A stretch of 16,101 nt of DNA, from NCBI GenBank assembly GCA_013822915.1, contig PNLG01000458.1, positions 1-16,101 of the forward strand, in the 5' to 3' direction. The stretch is from Sphingomonas sp. GTDB lineage: Bacteria; Pseudomonadota; Alphaproteobacteria; Sphingomonadales; Sphingomonadaceae. Below the pieces are notes generated by a model. That model worked only from the letters and a program-made list of their open reading frames with translations, did not search any database and was not told where the DNA came from. This document shows positions 1-7,510 of this stretch, piece after piece; within the stretch, counting starts at the first letter, position 1; each line of letters begins with the position of its first letter. Position numbers and translations under genes: made by a program.

Positions 1-1
1 G

Positions 2-2365
2 CTGTCGCCATTGGCTGCAACGCTGGGCGGCGCGGTGCTGGCGCTGTTGGTTGGCGCAGCGGCGTGGGCACTTTATGGCGGGCTGCGGCTGCGGGCTGAG
101 GCGGCGGCGGCGCGCGCGATGAGCGAGCGGCTGGGCGCGATGCTCGACGCATCGCCCGCCCTTGCCGCGATCGTGCATGGCGATGGCCGCGTCGAAATGC
201 CCGATCAGCTCGCGGATTGGTTCGGCATCGTCGGTCCCGTCCGGTTTCTAAGCGATTTGCGCGCTGGCGATTCCGGGCTGAGCGAGGGCGATCTTGCCGC
301 GCTGAGCGATGACATCGCGGTAGTGCAGCGCGTCGCCAAGCCCTTTGCGCGGGCGGTGCAGCCGATCGGGGGGGCACGCACGCTAATGGTGCAGGGGCAG
401 CGGGCGATGCGCGCGGTCAGGGCGCCGGGTGCGGTTATTCTGTGGGTGAGCGATGAGACCGAGCGCGAGGCCGTTATCGCGCGCTTGCGGGTCGAGGCGG
501 CGCAGCTCCACGCCGCGTTTGACGCGCTGACCGGGCTGATCGAGGCCGCACCGATGCCGATGTGGTATCGCACCGCCGATTTGCGGCTGGGTATGGTCAA
601 TTCGGCCTATGCCGATGCGGTAGAGGCGCGCGACGCCGATGATGTGATCGCACGCGGGCTGGAGCTGATCGAAGGTATCGGCACTGACGGACCGCTCACC
701 ACAGCGCTCTCCGCCCGCGATTCGGGGCGCGCGCAGTCGCAGACGATCCCTGCCACGATTCGCGGCGCGCGCCGGATGCTGAACGTGTTTGATGTGCCCT
801 TGCCCGGTGGTGGGGTGGCGGGGTTTGCGGTTGATATCGAGGAGCTGGAGCAGGCCCGAGCGACGATCAAACGCTTTGGCGAGGCGCAGCGGGCGATGCT
901 CGACCGGCTGTCGGCCGGGGTCGCGCAATTCGGCGCCGACCGTGCGCTTGCGTTTTGCAACCAACCATTTTGCCGACTGTTTGCGATGAAGCCGGAATGG
1001 CTTGCCGACCGGCCAGAGTTTGACCGGGTGCTCGACCGGATGCGCGAGGCTGGGCGCTTGCCTGAAGCACGCGATTTTCCGGGGTGGAAGGCGGAGCGGC
1101 GCGACTGGTTCATGGCGACGGACGGCCAGATTGAGGAGCAATGGCATTTGCCGGGCGGCGCGCATCTGCGGGTGGTGGCGCAAACGCTGCCCGATGGCGG
1201 AATGTTGCTGATTTTTGAGGATCGGACCGAACAGGTCCAGCTCGCCAGCGCGCGCGACACGCTGCTGCGGGTGCGGACCGCCACGTTCGATTCGCTTGCC
1301 GAGGCGCTGGGCGTGTTCGCGGCAGACGGCCGCTTACAGCTCTGGAACAGCAAATTTCGCGCGACCTTTGGCTTTGAGGAGGAATTTCTGGCGGGCCATC
1401 CGCGTGTTGATGCGCTGGCGCAGGCGGCGGGGGCCAGGCTTGCTGCGCCGGGCAAGGCCGTTCTAATGAGCGAGATGATCCGGTCGGCAACGCTCGATCG
1501 GCAACAGCGCGGCGGATCGCTCGCCTTTGCCGATGGGCGCTCGTTTGACTTTGCGGCGGTGCCGCTCCCCGACGGCAATGCGCTGTTCACCATGCTTGAT
1601 GTGTCGGACAGCCGCCGGATCGAGGCAGCACTTCGCGACCGCAACGACGCGCTGGAGGCGGCGGACCGCGTGAAAACCGCCTTTGTCGCGAATATGAGCT
1701 ATGAACTGCGCACTCCGCTCACGTCGATCAGTGGCTTTGCCGAGATGCTGAACCAGGGCTATGGCGGCGCGCTCTCGCCCGACGCGGTCGATTATGTTGC
1801 GGCAATCCTGCAGTCAGTGGACCGGCTGACCGTGCTGGTCGATGATGTGCTGGACCTGACGCAAAGCGATGCGGGGTTGAAGGTAGAGGCGAGCGCCGAT
1901 GTCGCGCTGGAACCTGTGCTGCGCGCGGCAGCCGCCAAGGTTGCAGACGGGGTGAAGGCGCAGGCGCTGGACTTTGCGGTCGAGATTGATGCGTCGCTGG
2001 GAAGCGTGCCCGGCGATACCGCGCGGTTGACGCAAGTGGTTGAAAATATGCTGCGCCACGCACTGTCGGGCACGCCCGCGCGCGGTCGCGTGTTGCTCCA
2101 CGGGGATGGGGATGATGCGACCGCGCGGATTATCGTGTCCGACGATGGGCGGGGCATGACGAGTAAGGCCATTGCGCGCGCTTTTGACCGCTTTGCCGAG
2201 CCCGCCGCAACGCGGGGTGGCGAGCGGGCACTGGGGCTTGGCCTGCCGATCGCCAAGCAGTTTGTCGAGGGCCATGGCGGCACGATCGAACTGGTGTCGG
2301 AGCGGGGGCAGGGCACCGCGATTACCGTGCGCTTGCCGCGCCGGGTCGGCGGGGCGCCCCGCTGA
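2..2365 (+). CDS. divL: DivL-like non-canonical sensor histidine kinase (5' partial)
   Basis: Membrane-anchored multi-PAS protein with a histidine-kinase core in which the phospho-accepting histidine is a tyrosine. The frame is open to the window edge, so the true start probably lies upstream; a TTG at 11 is the only start-like codon seen near the edge. Counting from that TTG (784 residues): one hydrophobic segment at about 3-25, PAS-like repeats at about 44-150, 170-280, 293-410 and 425-535, a HisKA segment with motif NMSYELRTPLT (Tyr564), then HATPase_c with DDGRGM (G1), an AFDRFAEP F-box and GLGLPIAK (G2). The N-box reads ENMLRHAL, with His683 where Asn is usual. In Caulobacter, DivL also carries Tyr at this site and controls CckA and the CtrA pathway through DivK rather than by phosphotransfer. 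I infer the same role here at the inner membrane or cell pole. The stop overlaps the tsaE start by one base (TGATG). An unrelated degenerate PAS kinase is the alternative. Confidence 0.85.
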   Translation: MSPLAATLGGAVLALLVGAAAWALYGGLRLRAEAAAARAMSERLGAMLDASPALAAIVHGDGRVEMPDQLADWFGIVGPVRFLSDLRAGDSGLSEGDLAALSDDIAVVQRVAKPFARAVQPIGGARTLMVQGQRAMRAVRAPGAVILWVSDETEREAVIARLRVEAAQLHAAFDALTGLIEAAPMPMWYRTADLRLGMVNSAYADAVEARDADDVIARGLELIEGIGTDGPLTTALSARDSGRAQSQTIPATIRGARRMLNVFDVPLPGGGVAGFAVDIEELEQARATIKRFGEAQRAMLDRLSAGVAQFGADRALAFCNQPFCRLFAMKPEWLADRPEFDRVLDRMREAGRLPEARDFPGWKAERRDWFMATDGQIEEQWHLPGGAHLRVVAQTLPDGGMLLIFEDRTEQVQLASARDTLLRVRTATFDSLAEALGVFAADGRLQLWNSKFRATFGFEEEFLAGHPRVDALAQAAGARLAAPGKAVLMSEMIRSATLDRQQRGGSLAFADGRSFDFAAVPLPDGNALFTMLDVSDSRRIEAALRDRNDALEAADRVKTAFVANMSYELRTPLTSISGFAEMLNQGYGGALSPDAVDYVAAILQSVDRLTVLVDDVLDLTQSDAGLKVEASADVALEPVLRAAAAKVADGVKAQALDFAVEIDASLGSVPGDTARLTQVVENMLRHALSGTPARGRVLLHGDGDDATARIIVSDDGRGMTSKAIARAFDRFAEPAATRGGERALGLGLPIAKQFVEGHGGTIELVSERGQGTAITVRLPRRVGGAPR

Positions 2366-2805
2366 TGTTGCTCGTCGACCACGCGGCGTCGGCGGCGTTT
2401 GGCGCGTCGCTGGCCGAACGGGTGCGGCCGGGCGATGCCATTACGCTTGCCGGACCGCTTGGCGCCGGCAAGACCAGCATCGCCCGTGGATTGTTGGGCG
2501 CGCTGGGGCTGGTCGGCGACGCGCCAAGCCCGAGTTTCGCAATCGTTCAGCCCTATGCCCCGCCCGAAGTGCGCCTGCCGGTGCTGCACGTCGACCTTTA
2601 TCGCATTACGGATGCGGCCGAACTGGACGAGCTGGGACTGCATGACGCGGCTGATGAAGCAGTGCTGATTGTCGAATGGCCCGAGCGGGCAGGACCGGGT
2701 TATTGGCCGCATGCCCTGTCGCTTGAAATTGCGATTGTCGGCGATGCCCGCCGCTTGACAGCACGAGTGCCGCAGGCTTGGGAAGCGCGATGGCCGATCC
2801 CTTGA
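2365..2805 (+). CDS. tsaE: tRNA threonylcarbamoyladenosine (t6A) biosynthesis ATPase TsaE
   Basis: Small P-loop ATPase of 146 residues, the usual size for the family. TsaE works with TsaB and TsaD in the cytoplasm to transfer the threonylcarbamoyl group to A37 of ANN-decoding tRNAs; its ATP hydrolysis resets the complex. Visible motifs are the Walker A GPLGAGKT (30-37), the SPSF switch segment after it, HVDLYR with Asp77, and the family EWPER motif with Glu104. The ATG shares its A with the upstream TGA stop (TGATG), which fixes the start and suggests translational coupling with divL. The C-terminal tail is short and ordinary. Other members of the t6A pathway are not in this window. Family assignment is secure. 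Confidence 0.95.
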   Translation: MLLVDHAASAAFGASLAERVRPGDAITLAGPLGAGKTSIARGLLGALGLVGDAPSPSFAIVQPYAPPEVRLPVLHVDLYRITDAAELDELGLHDAADEAVLIVEWPERAGPGYWPHALSLEIAIVGDARRLTARVPQAWEARWPIP

Positions 2806-3764
2806 TGCTGCCCGCGCACATCCGCGCTTTCCTCGACACCCAAGGCTGGGCTAGCGCGGAAATCACACCGGTTGCGGGTGATGCGTCGTTCAGGCGCTAT
2901 TTCCGCGTGCGCGTGGGCGGGCGCTGCGCCATCCTGATGGATGCGCCCCCGCCCGAGGACCCCGCGCCCTTCGTCGCGCTGGCCGAGTGGCTGGGCGCGC
3001 GCGGGTTTGCCGCCCCGCAGGTTCAGGCAGAGGACCGGGCGCATGGCCTGGTCCTGATCGACGATCTGGGCACGGACCGGATGCGCGAAGCCGTCGATGC
3101 CGATCCGCGCCGTGCGCCCGCGCTTTATCGCGCTGCCGTCGATACGCTGATCGCTCTGCATCGCGAGGCGCCGCCATCGGTCGCCGCCTATGACGGAGCG
3201 GCGTTGCTCGATCGTGCGATGCTGCTCGCCGATTGGTATTGTCCGGCGGTTGGCATTGCGCCTGACCGGGCCGGGTATGAAGCGGCATGGAGGGCGGTGT
3301 TGCCGCTGGCAGAACCTGGGCGCCCAGTGCTGGCACTGCGCGATTATCACGCCGAAAACCTCATGATTCTGCCGGGCGGGCGGGTTGGCCTGCTCGATTT
3401 TCAAGACGCGATGCTGGGCCATCCCGCTTATGATCTGGTTTCGTTGCTTCAGGATGCGCGCCGCGACGTCGAACCCGAAATTGCCGCAGAAATGCTTGGC
3501 CATTATTGTGCCGCCACCGGCATGGGGGCGGATTTCATCGCCGCTTATCACGTGCTGGGCGCGCAGCGGAACGCGCGGATCATCGGCGTGTTCACCCGGC
3601 TTTGGCAGCGCGATGGCAAGGATCGCTATCCGCCGCTGTGCCCCCGCGTCTGGCGCTACCTGGAGCAGGATCTGGTGCATCCGGCACTCGCGCCGGTCAA
3701 GGCATGGTTTGATGCGGCCATCCCGTCACGCCTGCGCGGCAATCCGATGTTGCTGCGCATATGA
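2790..3764 (+). CDS. amgK: N-acetylmuramate/N-acetylglucosamine anomeric kinase AmgK (phosphotransferase family)
   Basis: Aminoglycoside-phosphotransferase-fold kinase of 324 residues. AmgK phosphorylates recycled MurNAc (and GlcNAc) at the anomeric carbon, giving MurNAc-1-phosphate for MurU. Visible features are the N-terminal GDASFRRYFRV strand typical of the family, LIDDLGTD, the catalytic loop LRDYHAENLM (Asp185, His187, Asn190) and the metal-binding DFQDA (Asp203). The start is chosen at ATG 2790, which overlaps tsaE by 16 bases and has a GGAAG stretch just upstream. ATG 2805, in a TGATG overlap, and TTG 2778 are alternatives that change only a few residues. Its stop overlaps the murU start by four bases (ATGA). 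That pairing with a sugar-1-phosphate nucleotidyltransferase is what favours AmgK over a generic phosphotransferase. Substrate identity is inferred from family and context, not shown by sequence alone. Confidence 0.85.
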   Translation: MADPLMLPAHIRAFLDTQGWASAEITPVAGDASFRRYFRVRVGGRCAILMDAPPPEDPAPFVALAEWLGARGFAAPQVQAEDRAHGLVLIDDLGTDRMREAVDADPRRAPALYRAAVDTLIALHREAPPSVAAYDGAALLDRAMLLADWYCPAVGIAPDRAGYEAAWRAVLPLAEPGRPVLALRDYHAENLMILPGGRVGLLDFQDAMLGHPAYDLVSLLQDARRDVEPEIAAEMLGHYCAATGMGADFIAAYHVLGAQRNARIIGVFTRLWQRDGKDRYPPLCPRVWRYLEQDLVHPALAPVKAWFDAAIPSRLRGNPMLLRI

Positions 3765-4522
3765 CTGCGCGCAAGACGCTGGCGCTGCGCCCTAATCCGT
3801 CGGCCCTCGTGCCCCGCACCGCCATGGTGATGGCGGCCGGGCTTGGCAAGCGGATGCGCCCGCTGACCGCCACGCGCCCCAAGCCGCTGGTCGAAGTGGC
3901 AGGCAAACCGCTGATCGACCATGTGTTTGACCGGTTGTGCGCCGCCGGGGTCAAGCGCGCGGTCGTCAATGTCCATTACCTGGCCGACGCGCTGGAGGCG
4001 CATCTGGCCCGGCGGTCCTGTGGCATCGACATTGCCATTTCGGACGAGCGTGCGCAGTTGATGGAAACGGGCGGCGGGCTGGTTCAGGCGCGCGCGCTGA
4101 TTGGAGATGAGCCGTTCCTGACCGTCAACAGCGACAATTTGTGGATCGACGGCCCGGTTGATGCAATTCGCCAACTTGCGGCGGCGTGGGACGCGGTGGC
4201 CATGGACGCGCTGTTGCTGATGGTGCCGCTTGCGCGCGCGCATTGCCATGCGGGGCTGGGCGATTTCCACCTTGACCCGGCGGGCCGGATCACCGGGCGG
4301 CGCAAGCCGGGACGGCCCGCGCCGTTCGTTTGGACCGGCGTGCAAATTCTCTCGCCGCGCCTGATCGCCGATTGGCCGCAGGGGCCGTTTTCGACCAATA
4401 TTTTCTGGGACCGTGCGATTGCGGCGGGTCGGGCCCATGGCATCGTCCATAGCGGCTTGTGGTTTGACGTTGGCACGCCGGCGGCGATTGCGCGGACCGA
4501 GGCGATCCTTGCCGATGGTTGA
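3761..4522 (+). CDS. murU: N-acetylmuramate alpha-1-phosphate uridylyltransferase MurU
   Basis: Nucleotidyltransferase of 253 residues that would turn MurNAc-1-phosphate and UTP into UDP-MurNAc, feeding recycled cell-wall sugar back into peptidoglycan synthesis and bypassing MurA. Motifs seen: the nucleotide-binding signature AAGLGKRMRPLT (25-36), followed by RPKPLVEVAGKPL, NVHYLAD, ETGGGL, NSDN with the metal-binding Asp125, GVQILSP, and a C-terminal WFDVGTP (Trp234-Pro240). The start at ATG 3761 gives a four-base overlap with amgK but also a 21-residue extension before the usual first strand. Met22 (ATG 3824) could be an alternative start. Relatives such as glucose-1-phosphate thymidylyltransferases or mannose-1-phosphate guanylyltransferases share the fold; the amgK neighbour is the reason for choosing MurU. 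Confidence 0.85.
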   Translation: MTARKTLALRPNPSALVPRTAMVMAAGLGKRMRPLTATRPKPLVEVAGKPLIDHVFDRLCAAGVKRAVVNVHYLADALEAHLARRSCGIDIAISDERAQLMETGGGLVQARALIGDEPFLTVNSDNLWIDGPVDAIRQLAAAWDAVAMDALLLMVPLARAHCHAGLGDFHLDPAGRITGRRKPGRPAPFVWTGVQILSPRLIADWPQGPFSTNIFWDRAIAAGRAHGIVHSGLWFDVGTPAAIARTEAILADG

Positions 4523-4537
4523 TCGCCGCGGCCCCCC

Positions 4538-7510
4538 GTGGTGAGGCCGCGGGGCGAGCCAGCGCTGTTCACGATCCCGGCGCATCGGGCCTTTGCCGAT
4601 GCGCTGGCGGCCGGGCTGATCCGGCGCACGGGTGGGGATATGATGGCGCTTGCGCGTGCGCTGATCCTCCTGCCCAATCAGCGCGCGGTGCGGGCGGTCA
4701 CCGACGCATTTGTGCGGGCCAGCGGCACGGGGTTGCTGCTGCCACGGATGGTCGCGATCGGGGATGCGGACCCAGCCGACCGGATTGGCGCGGCAATCGA
4801 CCCGGTCGACGACCCCGAACCGACCCCGCCTGCAATTTCGCCGCTTGCCCGGCGGATGATCCTCGCACGGCTGGTGGGAGAGGCGCGGGCGCGCAGCGGC
4901 AATCCGGTTGACGCGGCGGAGGCGTTGCGGCTGGCGGGCAGCATCGCGACAACGCTTGACCAATTGCTGATCGAGGAAGTGGCGCCCGACACGCTGCTCG
5001 CGCTCGATGTGACTGCCGAGCTTCAGGATCATTGGCAGCGCGCGCTGGCGCTGTTTGCCGACGTCATGAGCCACTGGCCCGGCGAACTGGCGCGGCGCGG
5101 CGAAATTGATCTTGCCGATCGGCGGGCGCGCTTGCTGGGCAAGATGGGCGCGCGCTGGCGAGGGCAGCCGCCCTCAGGGCTGATCTGCGCGGCGGGTATT
5201 TCATCGGCAGCGCCAGCGCTTGCCCGCCTGCTCCGGGTGGTTGCCGACCTGCCGGGGGGACTGGTGGTGTTCCCCGATCTGGCGCTGTCGATGCCGGAGG
5301 AGGAGTGGCAGGTGCTCGGGCCGCATCCCGAGACGAACACAGGCGATCGGCGGGCACCACGCCCGATCGAGACTCACCCGCAGTATCAGCTCAAGCTGTT
5401 GCTGGACCGCATGGGCTATAACCGGGCCGAAGTCGCCTTGTGGCGCGATGGCGGGGGCCATGACGCCACCGCCGTGCGCGGTCGCGCGATTGCGCAGGCA
5501 TTCGCCCCGGCGGCGTTCACGGGCAAATGGACGTCGCTATCGGCGGAGGCGCGCCGCCTGTCCGATGTGCGTGTGGTCGAACTTGCGACGCCAGCGGAGG
5601 AAGCGCAGGCGATCGCGCTGGCTTTGCGCGAAGTTGTTGAAACGCCGGGGCGCACGGGTGCGCTGGTCACGCCCGATCGCGGGCTTGCCCGCCGGGTGGC
5701 AGCGCATCTGGCGCGGTGGGGCATCGCGGTTGACGACAGCGCGGGCGCGCCGCTGGCGCTGACTGCACCCGGCACGGCGTTGATCGCACTGGCCGAAGCG
5801 GCGACGCAGGACTTTGCGCCTTTGCCCTTGCTTGGGTTGCTCAAGCATCCGCTGGTGAACGGGGGGGGCGCGCGGCTTGCCTGGCTGGAGGGCGTGCGCG
5901 CGCTCGACCTTGCGCTGCGCGGTCCGCGCCCGGCACCGGGACTTGACGGGATTGACCAGCATCTGCGCGAGGGCGATGCACGCACCGCGCGCGAGCGCGC
6001 GAATGCCGCGCCATGTTGGTCGCAGGCGCGCGATCTGCTTGACCCAATAGCGAAAGGCTTTGCAGCAGGGGAGCAACCATTGCCCGTGTGGATCGCGTTG
6101 CTGCGCGATGGCGCGACGGCGTTGTGCGGGGAGGCGCTATGGTCCGGCGTCGCGGGGCGCGCCGCCGCCGATCTTTTGGCCGTGCTCGAGGAGGAGGGGG
6201 CGCATGGCCCGCCACGGGTTGCGCCTGCCGCGCTCGCCCCGCTGCTGTCCCTGTTGATGCAGGAAGTCGCGATCCGGCCGCCGCAGGGGGGGCATCCGCG
6301 CCTGGCGATTTACGGGTTGATCGAAGCGCGGCTCCAGACCGCTGACCTGATGATTATGGGCGGGTTGAACGAGGCGATTTGGCCGGGCGAGCCGGTGCCC
6401 GATCCCTGGCTTGCGCCGCGCATCCGCACCGAGCTTGGTCTGCCGGGACTTGACCGGCGGGTGGGGCTGGCCGCGCATGATTTTGCGAGCGCCCTTGGCG
6501 CGCCGATGGTGTTGCTCAGCCGTGCGCGCCGTGATGCGGACGGGCCCAGCATTGCCTCGCGCTTTCTGCTCCGGCTGGAGGCGATGACCGGCGGCTTGCC
6601 GCGCGATCACCGGCTGGCGGCATGGGCGCGCAGCCTTGACGATCAATCCCCGCCACAGCCCGCCGGTCGCCCCGCGCCCAACCCGGCGAGCACGCTGCGC
6701 CCGCGCCAGATTTCGGTGACGCGCGTCGACACGTTGCTGGCTGATCCCTATTCATTCTACGCGGCCCAGATCCTGAAGCTGAACCCGCTTGATTCGGTCG
6801 ATGCGGATCCAACCCCGGCGTGGCGCGGGACCGCCGTGCACGACATTCTTCAGCAATGGGCCGAACAGGATGATTTCGACCCGGGAGCGCTTGTCGCTCG
6901 CGCGCGCGCTCTGTTTGCAAATGCTCGTCAGCACGCCGTGTTGCGCGCGCTTTGGCAGCCCCGGCTGATCGAGGCGATCAGCTGGATTGCCGACGAAACT
7001 GCCGCCAACGCAGAGCAGGGGCGCCGGGTGATCGCAGTCGAGCGACAGGGCGAGGCCGAGGTAGCGGGCGTGCGCCTGCGCGGTCGGTTCGACCGGATTG
7101 ACCAGTGCGCCGATGGCAGCCTGGTGATTGTCGACTATAAAACGGGCGAGGCGCCCGCGACGGCGGCGGCAGTCGCTGGCTTCAGCCTTCAGCTCGGGCT
7201 GCTCGGGTTGATTGCCGAACGCGATGCGACACTGGGCATTACGGGTCCGGTGAGCGGCTTTGAATATTGGTCTTTGGCCAAAAATGGGGACCAATTCGGC
7301 AAAATCACCTCGCCCGTCTCGCCCGCCGGCGCGCGAAATACCATTCCGACGGCGGACTTTCTGCCAAAAACTCTGGGCCATTTCACTGACGCCGCAGCCG
7401 AGTGGTTGCTGGGGGAGGCGCCTTTCACACCCAAATTGCATCCGAAATATGCGCGTTATACCGACTATGACCAGTTGATGCGGCTTGACGAATGGTATGG
7501 TCGTGGCTGA
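4538..7510 (+). CDS. addB: Double-strand break repair nuclease subunit AddB
   Basis: A 990-residue partner of AddA in the AddAB helicase-nuclease, which resects DNA ends for RecA-dependent repair. The long N-terminal part looks like an inactive UvrD-type helicase fold: I see no Walker A GKT motif. The C-terminal RecB-type PDDEXK nuclease is complete by eye: RGTAVHDILQ with His768, GRFDRID (849-855), IVDYKTG with Asp866 and Lys868, then an LQLGLLG stretch. No cysteine follows the nuclease core, so the iron-sulfur cluster of Bacillus AddB is not apparent. An in-frame stop at 4520 forces the start to GTG 4538 or GTG 4541; no clear Shine-Dalgarno is visible. The gene begins 15 bases after murU and overlaps addA by 14. 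It contains a run of eight G at 5861-5868. Confidence 0.95.
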   Translation: MVRPRGEPALFTIPAHRAFADALAAGLIRRTGGDMMALARALILLPNQRAVRAVTDAFVRASGTGLLLPRMVAIGDADPADRIGAAIDPVDDPEPTPPAISPLARRMILARLVGEARARSGNPVDAAEALRLAGSIATTLDQLLIEEVAPDTLLALDVTAELQDHWQRALALFADVMSHWPGELARRGEIDLADRRARLLGKMGARWRGQPPSGLICAAGISSAAPALARLLRVVADLPGGLVVFPDLALSMPEEEWQVLGPHPETNTGDRRAPRPIETHPQYQLKLLLDRMGYNRAEVALWRDGGGHDATAVRGRAIAQAFAPAAFTGKWTSLSAEARRLSDVRVVELATPAEEAQAIALALREVVETPGRTGALVTPDRGLARRVAAHLARWGIAVDDSAGAPLALTAPGTALIALAEAATQDFAPLPLLGLLKHPLVNGGGARLAWLEGVRALDLALRGPRPAPGLDGIDQHLREGDARTARERANAAPCWSQARDLLDPIAKGFAAGEQPLPVWIALLRDGATALCGEALWSGVAGRAAADLLAVLEEEGAHGPPRVAPAALAPLLSLLMQEVAIRPPQGGHPRLAIYGLIEARLQTADLMIMGGLNEAIWPGEPVPDPWLAPRIRTELGLPGLDRRVGLAAHDFASALGAPMVLLSRARRDADGPSIASRFLLRLEAMTGGLPRDHRLAAWARSLDDQSPPQPAGRPAPNPASTLRPRQISVTRVDTLLADPYSFYAAQILKLNPLDSVDADPTPAWRGTAVHDILQQWAEQDDFDPGALVARARALFANARQHAVLRALWQPRLIEAISWIADETAANAEQGRRVIAVERQGEAEVAGVRLRGRFDRIDQCADGSLVIVDYKTGEAPATAAAVAGFSLQLGLLGLIAERDATLGITGPVSGFEYWSLAKNGDQFGKITSPVSPAGARNTIPTADFLPKTLGHFTDAAAEWLLGEAPFTPKLHPKYARYTDYDQLMRLDEWYGRG

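Noticed and set aside
3656..5074. Long minus-strand open frame (472 codons) opposite amgK, murU and addB
   Set aside because: Composition is Arg/His/Pro-rich without any family motif, and it lies opposite three well-supported genes. Long antisense frames are expected in GC-rich DNA.
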